DNA from: Verrucomicrobiales bacterium
GTDB taxonomy: Bacteria > Verrucomicrobiota > Verrucomicrobiia > Limisphaerales > UBA9464
Assembly (NCBI GenBank): GCA_027483345.1
Contig: JAIXUV010000368.1
Location: 1-45,026, forward strand
DNA length: 45,026 nt
Reading direction: 5' to 3'
The position numbers and the translations under genes are program-made. How positions within the stretch are numbered: position 1 is the first letter of the stretch; every line of letters begins with the position of its first letter. Under the pieces are notes generated by a model. It was not told the origin of the DNA. It saw nothing but the letters and a program-made list of their open reading frames with translations, and did no database searches. Below, piece after piece: positions 1-10,100 of this stretch.

Positions 1-789
1 CCGATCCTGTTCGACTTCGGCGCCTTCCAGCTTCACTCGTTCGGACTGCTGGTCGCCCTCGGATTCATCTCCGGCACCTGGCTCGCCGCACGTCGGGCGA
101 AGGTGGCCGGCATCGATCCCATCGCCATCCAGGACATCGTGTTCCCCTGGCTCCTGGTCGGCGGCCTCGTCGGCGCCCGCATTCTCTTCGTCATCAGTTA
201 CTGGGACCGCGAGTTCGCCGGCCGGCCGCTTTCCGAGGCGTTCGCCATCTGGAAGGGCGGACTGGTGTTCTACGGCGGACTCATCGGCGCCACGCTGGTC
301 GGGATTGTCGGAGTCCGCCGACGCGGTCTTCCACTGTGGAAGACCGCCGACGCCCTCACCCCGGGCCTCGTGCTGGGACACGTCTTCGGCCGGCTCGGCT
401 GCCTCCTGAACGGCTGCTGCTTCGGACGGACCTGCGAACTGCCTTGGGCGATCCGCTTTCCCGCCGACCATTCCACCCGTGGGCTTCCTGTGCACCCGGC
501 GCAGCTCTACGAGGCGCTTCTCAACCTCGCCCTGTGCGGCTTCCTCGTCTGGTGGCACGACCGGAAGAAGCGCTTCGATGGACAGGTCTTCGCGCTCTAC
601 CTGCTGACCTATGCGGTGATCCGCACGGTCTCCGAGTACTTCCGTGGCGACTACGCGGTCCAAAGCACCCCGGCCGCCGGCGTGTTCACACCCGGCCAGT
701 CGACCAGCGCATTGATCCTCGCCGCCGGAATCGGCCTTTGGATCGCGCTCCGTCGCCGCCACACCCGCAGTCCCGTCTCCCCTTCCTGA
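1..789 (+). CDS. lgt: Prolipoprotein diacylglyceryl transferase Lgt (5' end outside window)
   Basis: Lgt transfers diacylglycerol from phosphatidylglycerol to the lipobox cysteine of prolipoproteins in the inner membrane. The frame is open from base 1, so the start lies upstream of the window; the GTG at 103 is internal, because the residues before it (including HSFGLLVALGF) are typical Lgt N-terminal sequence. Visible marks are the WKGGLVFYGGLIGA loop (about 250-291), the signature GRLGCLLNGCCFGR (about 388-429) holding the conserved arginine, and HPAQLYEALLNL (about 493-528). The remainder is a run of hydrophobic segments, as expected for a seven-helix enzyme. The GCCFG form of the signature differs from the E. 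coli GNFINGELWG form. The pseudouridine synthase gene follows 11 bases downstream on the same strand, so the two are probably cotranscribed. At least seven lipobox or signal-peptide proteins in this window would depend on such export and maturation steps. Confidence 0.95.
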   Translation, partial: PILFDFGAFQLHSFGLLVALGFISGTWLAARRAKVAGIDPIAIQDIVFPWLLVGGLVGARILFVISYWDREFAGRPLSEAFAIWKGGLVFYGGLIGATLVGIVGVRRRGLPLWKTADALTPGLVLGHVFGRLGCLLNGCCFGRTCELPWAIRFPADHSTRGLPVHPAQLYEALLNLALCGFLVWWHDRKKRFDGQVFALYLLTYAVIRTVSEYFRGDYAVQSTPAAGVFTPGQSTSALILAAGIGLWIALRRRHTRSPVSPS

Positions 790-800
790 AAACATCCCCA

Positions 801-1739
801 GTGCCCGCCCCCGAGTCCATCCTGGTCGCCACCAGCCAGCCGGGCGTCCGGCTCGACCGCTATCTTGCGACCCAGCTCCCCGCCCATTCCCGTGGGCGTT
901 TCCACCAACTGATCGACGAGGAGGCCATCCTGGTGAACGGCCATCCCGCCAAGGCCACCTACAGTCCACGCGCCGGTGACCGCATCGAGATCCACTGGCC
1001 CGAACCAACGGTCTCCGAGGTGCTCCCGCAGGACATCCCCCTGGACATCCTGCACGAAGACGACGACCTGCTCGTCCTCAACAAGCCGCAGGAACTGGTC
1101 GTGCACCCCGCGGCCGGCCATGCCGACGGAACGCTGGTCAACGCCCTGCTCCACCACTGCCGCGGCAAACTGAGTGGCATCGGCGGCGTGGAGCGCCCCG
1201 GCATCGTCCACCGCCTCGACCTCGGCACCAGCGGCTGCCTCGTCGTCGCCAAGTCCGACACCGCCCACCTGCACCTCTCCAAGCAGTTCGCCGAACGCGA
1301 GGTCGAGAAGATCTACGAGTGCCTCGTCATCGGCGACATCCACCCGTCCCATGGCGACATCCGCGCCCCCATCGCACGCCATGAGGTCCAGCGGAAGAAG
1401 ATGGGTGTGGCTCCGGCGGGAGACGGACGGGAGGCGTGGACCCAGTACGGTCGGATGGAATGCCTGAACGGCGCCAGTCGGGTCGAATGTCAGCTCCACA
1501 CCGGTCGCACCCACCAGATCCGGGTCCACATGGCCCACCTCGGGTTCCCGCTGCTGGGCGACCTCGTGTACGGGGAACGGGCCAATGCCCGCTTCCGCCA
1601 ATCCAATCCCGTCCACGTCCCCCGACAGATGCTCCACGCCCGGAGCCTCGCCTTCATCCATCCGCGCACCGGGCTCCGGGTCGGATTCGAGGCGCCGCTC
1701 CCCGCCGATTTCCTCAAGGTGCTCGAAGCCCTGCGCTGA
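801..1739 (+). CDS. RluA-family 23S rRNA pseudouridine synthase (RluD-like, with S4 domain)
   Basis: The 312-residue product starts at GTG 801. The frame is open further upstream, but that part overlaps lgt and has no family similarity. An S4 RNA-binding domain covers about residues 15-65 (VRLDRYLATQL ... ILVNG). The catalytic domain follows, with the family motif HRLDLGTSG at 137-145, whose aspartate 140 is the expected nucleophile. Later conserved blocks are KIYECLVIGD and LHTGRTHQIRVHMAHLGFPLLGD. Length and layout match RluC/RluD enzymes, which modify uridines in 23S rRNA. RluD is the best guess, but the exact target uridine cannot be read from the sequence, so no symbol is given. It follows lgt at an 11-base gap, a typical operon distance. 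Confidence 0.92.
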   Translation: MPAPESILVATSQPGVRLDRYLATQLPAHSRGRFHQLIDEEAILVNGHPAKATYSPRAGDRIEIHWPEPTVSEVLPQDIPLDILHEDDDLLVLNKPQELVVHPAAGHADGTLVNALLHHCRGKLSGIGGVERPGIVHRLDLGTSGCLVVAKSDTAHLHLSKQFAEREVEKIYECLVIGDIHPSHGDIRAPIARHEVQRKKMGVAPAGDGREAWTQYGRMECLNGASRVECQLHTGRTHQIRVHMAHLGFPLLGDLVYGERANARFRQSNPVHVPRQMLHARSLAFIHPRTGLRVGFEAPLPADFLKVLEALR

Positions 1740-1775
1740 GCCTGCACGAACAGCGGAAGCCGGTGCCGGTGCGGG

Positions 1776-2126
1776 CTACTCCTGCGGGATGGGACCGTAG
1801 GCCTCCGCGTACTGCAGCGTCTCCGGACTGAACCTCCGGAGTTCCGCACCCGTCCAGAGTCCCATCGAATGGATCACCCCGACCTGGGCCAGCGCGGTGG
1901 AACGGCTGAGGTCGTCGAACCCACGGGACAATTCCCCGTTCTGCTCCTCGATGTATCCGAGCAGCTCGCGATACCGGATCCGGGCGGACTCCCCCGGTTG
2001 ATCCAGCTCCCGGCGCAGCGACTCCAGGATCCGTTGGCAAAGCCGTTCTTCCGCCACAGCATGGAGTTCGCGGAAGATCCGCCAGTCGCGCTCTGAGATG
2101 CCGTTGTTCATCGGTTGCCACCTCAA
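1776..2126 (-). CDS. Small conserved-looking hypothetical protein
   Basis: The 116-residue (or 111-residue, if it starts at the second Met, MNNGISERDW) cytoplasmic protein has no signal peptide or membrane segment. The sequence is mostly charged helix: DWRIFRELHAVAEERLCQRIL and a following E/R-rich stretch. The composition, rich in Glu, Arg and Leu, and codon use like that of its neighbours suggest a real gene rather than a shadow. It converges on the pseudouridine synthase gene with 36 bases between stops, and diverges from the amidohydrolase gene at 2279. I do not recognise a family with a known function. Confidence 0.7.
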   Translation of the reverse strand: MRWQPMNNGISERDWRIFRELHAVAEERLCQRILESLRRELDQPGESARIRYRELLGYIEEQNGELSRGFDDLSRSTALAQVGVIHSMGLWTGAELRRFSPETLQYAEAYGPIPQE

Positions 2127-2278
2127 GGACGCCAGAGTTTCGGACGGCGCTCAATGCCGACGATTCCCGGGAACCTCCCGCTTTGTCGTCCCGACGCCCG
2201 CCAACGGTTCCGACGGACTCGGCTCCATGTTGCCACCATGGCCCCGCTGCCGTTTGCTTGCGCCCACCAGGTCACATC

Positions 2279-3511
2279 ATGCCCGAGTCCCTCGCCCAAC
2301 GCGTCCACCGGATCCTCGCCGCCACGCCGGTCCACGACATCCACACGCACCTCTACGACCCCGCGATGGGCAACCTGCTGCTGTGGGGCATCGATGAACA
2401 GCTGGTCTACCACTACCTGGTCAGCGAGTCGTTCCGCCAGATGGACATGCCCTTCGAGCGCTTCTGGGCGGCGAGCCGTTCGGAGCAGGCGGGGTTCGTC
2501 TGGGACGCCCTCTTCATGCGCCACTCGCCGGTGTCGGAGGCCTGCCGCGGCGTGTTGACCTCCTTGAACCTGCTCGGCATCGATCCGCGCAGGAACGACC
2601 TTGCCGCGATCCGCCAGCACTTCGCCCGATGGACTCCCGGCGAGTTCGTCGAACGCGTCCTCGGCACCGCCAACGTCGCCTCCATCTGCATGACGAACTC
2701 CCCGTTCGACGACGAGGAACGTCCCCACTGGGAGGCCGGGTTCGCCAGGGATCCGCGCTTCGTGGCCGCGCTCCGCATCGACCCGCTCCTGGTCGCCTGG
2801 CCCGACACCTGCCGCTGGCTGCGGGATCGCGGATACGAGGTCGAGGTCGGACTCGGCGAACGCACGATCTCCGAGGTCCGGAGGTTCCTCGCCGACTGGA
2901 CCCGCCGGATCGACAGCCGCTACTGCATGGTCTCCCTGCCGCCGTCGTTCGTCTGGCCCGCCGACTCCGACCTCTCGAGGCTGATCTCCGAGGTCGTCCT
3001 GCCCCACTGCCGAGAACACGGACAGGCCTTCGCGATGATGATGGGCGTGAAGCGGGCCGTGAACCCGGCGTTGCGCATGGCCGGCGACGGCGTCGGCCTG
3101 GCCGACCTCTCCTCCCTGCAACGGCTCTGCGCGGAACATCCCGGGAACCGTTTCCTGGTCACCTGCCTCGCCCGCGAGAACCAGCACGAACTCGTCGTCC
3201 TCGCCCGCAAGTTCCGGAACCTCCATCCGTTCGGCTGCTGGTGGTTCACCAACACCCCGCAGCTCATCTCGGAGATCACCACGATGCGCCTCGAGCTGCT
3301 CGGGACCTCGTTCACCCCACAGCATTCGGACGCCCGCGTTCTCGACCAGCTGCTCTACAAGTGGAGCCACTCGCGCTCGATCATCGCCGACAGCCTCGCC
3401 CGGAAGTACGAGCTGGCCGCGGCCGCGGGATGGGACGTGACGGACGACGAGATCCGGCGCGACTCGGCCGAACTGCTCGGCGGCGGCTTCGCGCGGTTCC
3501 TCGGACGCTGA
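2279..3511 (+). CDS. Uronate-isomerase-like amidohydrolase-superfamily protein
   Basis: The 410-residue product is chosen to start at ATG 2279, because the metal-site motif VHDIHTHL (HxH, residues 22 and 24) then sits close to the N terminus, as in UxaC. The upstream in-frame extension to 2183 is low-complexity and unsupported. Glucuronate isomerase (UxaC) interconverts glucuronate/fructuronate and galacturonate/tagaturonate using a TIM-barrel metal site. Family-like features include an early VYHYL segment and a C-terminal block, RLELLGTSFTPQHSDARVLDQLLYKW, around residues 335-360 (split here in mind as TSFTPQHSDARVLDQL and the YKWSHSR that follows). It is shorter than classical UxaC (about 470 residues) and stands alone without uxaB, uxuA or kdgK. 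It may therefore be a diverged relative acting on another sugar acid. Identification to superfamily is firm; the substrate is inferred. Confidence 0.75.
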   Translation: MPESLAQRVHRILAATPVHDIHTHLYDPAMGNLLLWGIDEQLVYHYLVSESFRQMDMPFERFWAASRSEQAGFVWDALFMRHSPVSEACRGVLTSLNLLGIDPRRNDLAAIRQHFARWTPGEFVERVLGTANVASICMTNSPFDDEERPHWEAGFARDPRFVAALRIDPLLVAWPDTCRWLRDRGYEVEVGLGERTISEVRRFLADWTRRIDSRYCMVSLPPSFVWPADSDLSRLISEVVLPHCREHGQAFAMMMGVKRAVNPALRMAGDGVGLADLSSLQRLCAEHPGNRFLVTCLARENQHELVVLARKFRNLHPFGCWWFTNTPQLISEITTMRLELLGTSFTPQHSDARVLDQLLYKWSHSRSIIADSLARKYELAAAAGWDVTDDEIRRDSAELLGGGFARFLGR

Positions 3512-3553
3512 ACCTCCGCTCGCGTGGTCGGCGAATCACGCTACGATCCGGCC

Positions 3554-5797
3554 GTGCGCCGCTCCCCGATCCTCGCCCTCGCGACCGCGGTCCTCGCCGG
3601 ACACCTGGCTGCACAGTCGCCGCGGGACCGCACGAACCGCACGCCGCCTCCGGTGTCGCGCAAGGAGGCGGCGAAACCCGGCGCAGGTTCCCTCGGCGCC
3701 CAGGATCTCGCCGCCCGGGCCCGCGGCTCCGTCCTGCGCATCCGCACCCGCGGCCGGGACGGTCCCGACGAAGGCGTCGGCACAGGATTCGTCGTCGGCA
3801 CCAATGGCCTCGTGGCAACCTGTCTCCACGTGATCGGTGAGGGCCGCCCGCTGGAGGTCCGGTTCCCGGACGGCTCCAAGGCCGCCGTCCTCGCCGTGCA
3901 CGCCTGGGACCGCGGACACGACCTCGCGATCCTCCGCATCGACCGCACCGGCCTGCCCGCCCTGCCCCTCGGCGACGCCGACCCACTTCCGCAGGGCGCC
4001 CCGCTCGTGGCCTTGGGCAATCCGCTCGGCCTCGAATACAGCGTGGTGGAAGGGGTGCTTTCCGGCCGACGCGAACTCGAGGGACAATCCCTTTTGCAGC
4101 TCGCCATCCCCATCGAACCCGGCAACAGCGGCGGTCCCGTGCTCGACCGCTCCGGCAAGGTCCAGGGCATCCTCAACGCCAAGTCCCTGCTCACCCGCAA
4201 CCTCGGCTTCGCCATCCCGGTCAACCGCCTCCTCCCGCTGCTGGAGAATCCCAGCCCGATCCCGTTCGACCGCTGGCTCCGTCTCGGCGAACCCGACCCG
4301 GAACGCTGGACGCCGCACCTCGGCGCGTCTTGGCGCCAACGGAGCGGCCGCATCGTCGTCGAGGGCGCCGGTTCCGGATTCGGCGGACGCACCTACCTGC
4401 TCGCCAAGACCCCGGCCCCGGGACCCGATTTCCACCTCCGGGCCACCGTCCGTCTCCAGGACGATTCCGGCGCCGCTGGACTGGTCTTCGGCGACGATGG
4501 CGCCGGCCGCCACTTCGGGTTCTATCCCACCGGAGGCAACCTCCGCCTCACCGCCTTCGACGGACCCGACGTCAGCTCGTGGCGCATCCTCGGCACGGTC
4601 CCCTCCTCCGCCTACCGCCCCGGTGAATGGAACCGCCTCGAGGTTCGGTCGGAAAACGGCCGTCTCCGGTGTCGCGTCAATGGCGAGACCGTCTTCGATC
4701 TCGAAGAGAAGATCCCGGCCGGGAAGGCCGTGGGACTCGCCGCCTTCCGCGGGACCGGCGCGGAGTTCCGCGAGTTCGTCGTCGAGCCACCCCCGGCGGC
4801 CGGTTCCGACAGCTTGTCCCCCGAGGTGGTCTCCGCCTTCACCGCCGGCCGGGAACCGGTCGACGCGTTGCGCACGAACCTCCCGGCCGCCGAGGCGTTC
4901 CTGGGCGACCGCGCCCGACGGCTCGAGGACGAGGCGCTCCGCCTTCGCGGACTGGCTCAGCGCCTCCGCCGCGAGGCCGCCCGCGACGCCCTGGTCCAGG
5001 AACTGGCCAAGCCCGACGGTTCGGCCCGTCTCGCCCGCGCGGTCCTCCTCCTCGCCGCCCACGACCAACCCGGCCTCGACGTCGAAGCCTGCCTCCGCGA
5101 ACTCGACACCCTTGCCGACCGGCTCCGGCCGCGCGTCGCCGCAATCCAGGAACCCGCGGAGCGTGTCGCCGAGCTCCGACGCTTCCTGTTCGAGGAGGAA
5201 GGCTTCCACGGTTCCCGCTCCGACTACCGGAACAACGCCAACAGCCACCTCAACCGGGTGCTCGACGACCGCGAGGGAATCCCCATCACGCTCGCCATCG
5301 TGTTCCTCGAGGTCGGAAGGGCCGCAGGCATCGGCGACCTCCAGGGACTTCCCCTGCCCGGACACTTCCTCGTGAAGCACGCTCCCGCCGGCGCCGACGC
5401 CCGTCTCTACGATCCCTATCACGGCGGAGTCCCGATCCTCTTCTCCGCCGCCGACGAACTGGGCTCCGAAAGCGCCGGCGTGCCGGTCCGCAGTGAACTC
5501 ATGGAGCCGGCGACGCGACGCGGGATCGTCGTCCGCATGGTGAACAACCTGCGCGCCTTCAACCTGGAATCCGACGGCATCGGCGCCGCATTGCCCTACT
5601 ACGACCTGCTCGTCGCCCTCGCCAACACCCCGGCTTCCGAAGCCACCGAACGTCTCGATCGCGCACGCCTGCTGGCCCGCTCCGGCAACCGCACCGCCGC
5701 GGCCGACGACCTGCGCAAGGTGCTGGCCCTCGAAGCCCCGGGCATCGACCTCGACCGCGTCGCCACAGCGCTGCGGGCCCTCGAGTCCGAACCCTGA
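3554..5797 (+). CDS. Secreted trypsin-like protease / jelly-roll / SirB1 transglutaminase-like fusion
   Basis: The GTG at 3554 is preferred to GTG 3524, because it puts the signal peptide (RRSPILALATAVLAGHLAAQ) at the very N terminus, giving 747 residues. Three parts follow in order. First is an S1C/HtrA-type serine protease at about 50-220, with an intact triad: His92 (ATCLHVIG), Asp123 (GHDLAILRID) and Ser192 (GNSGGPVLD). No PDZ domain follows. Second is a concanavalin-like jelly roll of the DUF1080 kind at about 246-412. Third is a SirB1-type transglutaminase-like domain at about 540-660 (SHLNRVLDDREGIPITLAIV and GLPLPGHFLVKH), ending in a short TPR-like helical tail. The product is predicted to be exported. 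The fusion suggests a periplasmic or surface proteolysis factor, but its substrate is unknown. The rhodanese gene begins 11 bases downstream. Confidence 0.85.
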   Translation: MRRSPILALATAVLAGHLAAQSPRDRTNRTPPPVSRKEAAKPGAGSLGAQDLAARARGSVLRIRTRGRDGPDEGVGTGFVVGTNGLVATCLHVIGEGRPLEVRFPDGSKAAVLAVHAWDRGHDLAILRIDRTGLPALPLGDADPLPQGAPLVALGNPLGLEYSVVEGVLSGRRELEGQSLLQLAIPIEPGNSGGPVLDRSGKVQGILNAKSLLTRNLGFAIPVNRLLPLLENPSPIPFDRWLRLGEPDPERWTPHLGASWRQRSGRIVVEGAGSGFGGRTYLLAKTPAPGPDFHLRATVRLQDDSGAAGLVFGDDGAGRHFGFYPTGGNLRLTAFDGPDVSSWRILGTVPSSAYRPGEWNRLEVRSENGRLRCRVNGETVFDLEEKIPAGKAVGLAAFRGTGAEFREFVVEPPPAAGSDSLSPEVVSAFTAGREPVDALRTNLPAAEAFLGDRARRLEDEALRLRGLAQRLRREAARDALVQELAKPDGSARLARAVLLLAAHDQPGLDVEACLRELDTLADRLRPRVAAIQEPAERVAELRRFLFEEEGFHGSRSDYRNNANSHLNRVLDDREGIPITLAIVFLEVGRAAGIGDLQGLPLPGHFLVKHAPAGADARLYDPYHGGVPILFSAADELGSESAGVPVRSELMEPATRRGIVVRMVNNLRAFNLESDGIGAALPYYDLLVALANTPASEATERLDRARLLARSGNRTAAADDLRKVLALEAPGIDLDRVATALRALESEP

Positions 5798-5808
5798 CCG
5801 GACTCCCC

Positions 5809-6345
5809 ATGAACCCCGCCCTCGGAACGCTCATGATCCTCCTCCTCGCCCGTGCACTTGTCGGGGTCCTTCGCGCCGACAGCGAGGCGCCGGATTCCCT
5901 CCAGCATTGGAAGGAGGTCGTACGCGCGAAGTTCCCGAAGGTCCCACAGCTGCCCACCGCCGAGTTGGCCCTCCGCCTCGCCGACACCAATTCCCCGGCT
6001 CCCCTGCTGCTGGACGTCCGCAAGGAAGAGGAATTCCGGGTGTCCCACATCCCCGGGGCCGTGCGCGTCGATCCCGATGCCAAGGCGACCACGCTGGCCC
6101 CGCTCCTGAACCGGCCGGATCGCCCCGTCGTCGTCTACTGCTCCGTGGGATGGCGCTCCTCCGCCTTGGCGGAACGCCTCCTCGAAGCCGGCCACACCAA
6201 CGTCGCGAACCTCGAAGGCTCCATCTTCGGCTGGGCCAACGAGGATCGCCCCTTGGTGTGCGACACCGGGGCAGCGCTGAAGGTGCATCCCTACAACCGG
6301 ACCTTTGGAAAGCTTCTCAAGCCGGGACGCAGGGCGGACCAATGA
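5809..6345 (+). CDS. Exported single-domain rhodanese-like sulfurtransferase
   Basis: The 178-residue protein has an N-terminal hydrophobic segment (ALGTLMILLLARALVGVL) that should act as signal peptide or anchor, followed by one rhodanese domain at about 45-155. The active loop YCSVGWRSS holds Cys111 and the conserved Arg116, so it looks catalytically competent. LLLDVRKEEEFRVSHIPGAVRV is the usual CH2A region. Rhodaneses carry persulfide sulfur on the loop cysteine. The next gene starts in an ATGA overlap, so the two are translationally coupled. The convergent operon next door encodes a DUF2892 protein; in E. coli YgaP, rhodanese and DUF2892 domains are fused in one polypeptide. This supports, but does not prove, a shared role in sulfane-sulfur handling. 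Confidence 0.88.
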   Translation: MNPALGTLMILLLARALVGVLRADSEAPDSLQHWKEVVRAKFPKVPQLPTAELALRLADTNSPAPLLLDVRKEEEFRVSHIPGAVRVDPDAKATTLAPLLNRPDRPVVVYCSVGWRSSALAERLLEAGHTNVANLEGSIFGWANEDRPLVCDTGAALKVHPYNRTFGKLLKPGRRADQ

Positions 6346-7169
6346 ACCTCCTTGCCGAGCCGGAAATCCTCCAGAAGGCGCGCGGAGCCCTCAGCCTCGG
6401 CTGGATGGTGGTCCTCCTCGCCTGGGAATCGGCCGGCCCCTACCTGCCTCTGTTCCGATCGCTTGGCGACCGCGGACTCCACGGGCTCCGCAACCTCACC
6501 ATCGGCTGGATCAACGGCCTGGCGATCGCACTGCCCTTTGCATTTCTGTGGAAGTGGGTGGCCGACTTCGCGGCCGGGCACGGATTCGGCCTCCTGAACC
6601 TCCTGCCCCTTCCGCGTTGGGTCCACCTCATCGCCGCCATCCTGCTCTTCGATCTCTGGACCTACTTCTGGCACCGGGCCGGACACGAATTCGCCCCGTT
6701 GTGGAAATTCCATCGGATGCACCATTCGGATCCGCAGATGGACGTCACCACCGCCAACCGTTTCCACCTCGTGGAAATTCTCCTGTCGTCGGTGCTTCGA
6801 GTCGCGTTGATCCCGCTGCTGGGGATCCACTTCGTCGAGGTGGTGATCTACGAGACCCTGTTGCAGGTGGTGGTGCAGATGCAGCACGCCAACGTGATGC
6901 TTCCGGGTTTCGTCGATAGGTGGATGCGTGGGGTGCTGGTCACCCCGTTGATGCACAAGATCCACCACTCCCGCTGGCAACCGGAGACCGACTCCAACTT
7001 CTCCTCGTTTCTCAGCCTCTGGGATCGCCTGTTCCGGACCTTCCGACTGCGATCCGACCCGGAGAACATCCGACTGGGACTCGACGGCTTCGACGGCACC
7101 GACCGCCAGAACCTGCGAGGCCTGTGGCGAACCCCCTTCGAAGACCCAACCCACCCACCCCGTTCCTAG
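6342..7169 (+). CDS. Fatty acid hydroxylase / sterol desaturase family membrane protein
   Basis: The start at ATG 6342 overlaps the rhodanese stop (ATGA), giving 275 residues; the frame upstream of it is a shadow of the rhodanese gene. Several membrane helices are visible (about 20-38, 52-75, 92-110, 143-175). The di-iron histidine boxes of the family are present: HRAGH (111-115), HRMHH (124-128) and HKIHHSR (205-211). Members are integral di-iron oxygenases that hydroxylate or desaturate lipids, sterols or carotenoids; the substrate cannot be told here. The gene ends tail to tail with the RND permease gene, the two stop codons overlapping in CTAG (7166-7169). Coupling to a rhodanese gene is unusual for this family. 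Confidence 0.88.
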   Translation: MNLLAEPEILQKARGALSLGWMVVLLAWESAGPYLPLFRSLGDRGLHGLRNLTIGWINGLAIALPFAFLWKWVADFAAGHGFGLLNLLPLPRWVHLIAAILLFDLWTYFWHRAGHEFAPLWKFHRMHHSDPQMDVTTANRFHLVEILLSSVLRVALIPLLGIHFVEVVIYETLLQVVVQMQHANVMLPGFVDRWMRGVLVTPLMHKIHHSRWQPETDSNFSSFLSLWDRLFRTFRLRSDPENIRLGLDGFDGTDRQNLRGLWRTPFEDPTHPPRS

Positions 7170-10100
7170 CCCTTAGGACGGGTATGACGTGTCCCCATGA
7201 AGTAGAGCACCGGGACGGCCATCCGGCTGATCAACAACGAGGCGATCTCCCCGGCCATCAGCGACAGCGCCAAGCCTTGGAAGATCGGGTCACCCAGGAT
7301 CACAGCCGCTCCGACGATCACGGCCATCGCCGTCAACACCATCGGTCGGAACCGCACCGCTCCCGCGTCGATCACCGCCGCATCCAATGGCAGTCCCTCG
7401 GAGACGCGCTGCTCGATGAAGTCCACCAGGATGATCGAGTTGCGTACCACGATCCCGGCTCCCGCCATGAAGCCGATCATCGAGGTGGCCGAGAAGAACG
7501 CTCCCATGAGGCCGTGCGCAGGAAGGATCCCGACCAGTGAGAACGGAATGGCCACCATCACGATCATCGGGGTGAGGAACGACCGGAACCACCCGACCAT
7601 CAGCACGTAGATGAGCACCAGCACGGCCCCGAACGCGATGCCAAGGTCGCGGAAGACCTCCAAGGTGATGTGCCATTCGCCATCCCACTTCAGGGCCGAG
7701 TGCAGATCGGAACGCGGCATGGAGGCGTTCAGCAGCTCCACGCCCCCGGGAAGATCCCGCGTGCGCTCCCGGAGCAGGCGGTTCATCTCGGTGATGGCGT
7801 AGAACGGGCTCTCCACCACGCCGGCCACGTCGCCGATCACGTAGGTCACCGGCATCAGATTCTTGCGGTGACGGCTCTTGTCCACATGGGTCGTCTCCAG
7901 GCGGACCAACTCCCGCAGGGCAACCAGACCGCCGACACCATCCTGGACCGTCGGCTCGGGAAGGGCGTTGGCGTCGCCGCTGCGAACCCGCAGCGAAAGG
8001 AGCGACTCGGGATGGGTCCGAGCGGAACGCGGGAGCTGCAGGACCAGGTTCACGTCCTCCTTCTCGCCCGGAAGATGCAGCAGGTCGACCGACTCGCCGG
8101 CCACGGCGATGCGCAGGGTCTGGGCGATGGTCTCAGGACTGATCCCATGGAGCGCCGCCTTCTCACGGTCGACCACGAATCGGACCTTCGGCTGGTCGGC
8201 CTCGACATACCAGTCGATGTCCACCACGCCGGCGGTATCACGGAAGACGCCGCGGACGATCTCCGAAAGCCTTGCCCGATCCTGCTCCGTGGGACCGTAG
8301 ATCTCCGCGACAAGTGTCTGCAGGACCGGCGGCCCCGGAGGAACCTCGGCGACCGCGACACGGGCCCCGAACCGTGCAGCCACCGCGGCCACGGCGGGCC
8401 GAACCCTCTTGGCGATGTCATGGCTGCGGGCCGAGCGCTCCTGTTTCGGCGCGAGGTTTACCTGGATGTCCGCCACCGAAGGTCCACGGCGCAGGAAGTA
8501 GTGCCGGACGAGGCCGTTGAAGTTGTGTGGCGCGGCCAGTCCCACGTAGATCTGGTAATCGCGCACCTCAGGCTCCCCGCGGATCGCCCGTGCGATCTCC
8601 CGGGCCGCCTCGGCGGTGGTCTCCAACGAACTTCCCTCCGGCATGTTCAACACCACCTGGAACTCCGATTTGTTGTCGAAGGGCAGCATCTTCACCTTCA
8701 CCCAGCCGAAGTAGACGGTCGACATCGCTGCCAGCAACAGTGCCGTGATGCCGCCCAGGAAGGCCCAGCGCCAGACCGGACGGTGCAGCAGCGGGTCCAT
8801 GACCCGTCGATAGAGGCGGGTCAACAGGTCCTCGCCCCCGGCCCCGCCTCCGCCGACATGAAGCTTTGCGAGACGTTCCTCGCCCTTCCGCCAGCGGAGG
8901 ATCCGGATGGAAGCCCACGGCGTGACGGCGAAGGCGATCAGCAGGGACCAGAACATCGCCGCGCTGGCGCCCACCGGGATCGGCCGCATGTAGGGGCCCA
9001 TCAACCCGCCCACGAACGCCATCGGCAACACCGCGGCGATCACGGCCACCGTGGCGAGGATCGTCGGGTTTCCCACCTCGGCCACGGCCTCCACCGCGAC
9101 CGCGGAAAGCGACCGTCCCCGGTTGCCCGGCAGATGGACGTGTCGGACGATGTTCTCCACCACCACGATCGCGTCGTCGACGAGGATGCCGATGCTGAAG
9201 ATCAGGGCGAAGAGAGTGATCCGGTTCAGGGTGAAGCCATAGAGGTGGAAGACCAGCAGGGTCAGCGCGAGCGTCGCGGGGATGGCCACGGCCACGATGC
9301 CCGACTCGCGCCAACCCAGGGTGAGCCAGATCAGCACGGAGACGCTGACCACCGCGATCCCCATGTGCAGCAGCAGTTCGTCCGACTTCTCGGCCGCGGT
9401 TTCACCATAGTTGCGGGTGATGGAGACCGTGACGTCCGCGGGGATGACGTGGCCCTTGAGCGCCTCGACCTGTTCGAGGACCGCGTGCGCCACGGAGATC
9501 GCGTTGGAACCGGCCCGCTTGGCGATGGTGAGCGTGACCGCGGGCTGTTCGGACTGCGGCCCGGTTCCCCCGAGCCCATGGAACACATGGGCAGTCCGCT
9601 CGGATGGACCGTCCTCCACCGTGGCGACATCCCTCAGATGGACCGGTCCTCCGGGACCATTGGCGAGGACCACCGCGCCGACCTGTGCCGGGGTGTGCAG
9701 GAAACCGCCGGTCTCGACGACGATGCTCCGGTTGTCCGAGGTGAGTTCGCCGCCGCGGAACTGGCGGTTCGACTGCCGCAACACCGGAAGCAGTCCGGCA
9801 GGGGTCAATCCCCGCGAGGCGAGGCGGACCGGGTCCAGCAGGATCCGCAGTTCCCGACGAACACCGCCGAGCATCGCCGTCTCGGAGACGCTGGGAACCC
9901 GCTTCACCGAATCGTCGACCTGCGCAACAAGTCGCCGTAGCGAGACCTCGTCCACGATCGCGCTGTGGAAGGTGAGCGCGAGGATCGGGACGTCGTCGAT
10001 AGAACGGAGCTTCAGGACGGGGAACGCCACGCCGTGGGGCATCCGGTCGACGTTGGAACGGAGCTTCTCGGCGACCTTCGCGAGACTCGTGTCGGGATCG

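Noticed and set aside
7670-9940. A 756-codon plus-strand frame opposite the RND permease
   Set aside because: It is rich in Arg, His, Asp and Gly and has no hydrophobic pattern; the minus strand shows a full RND permease.
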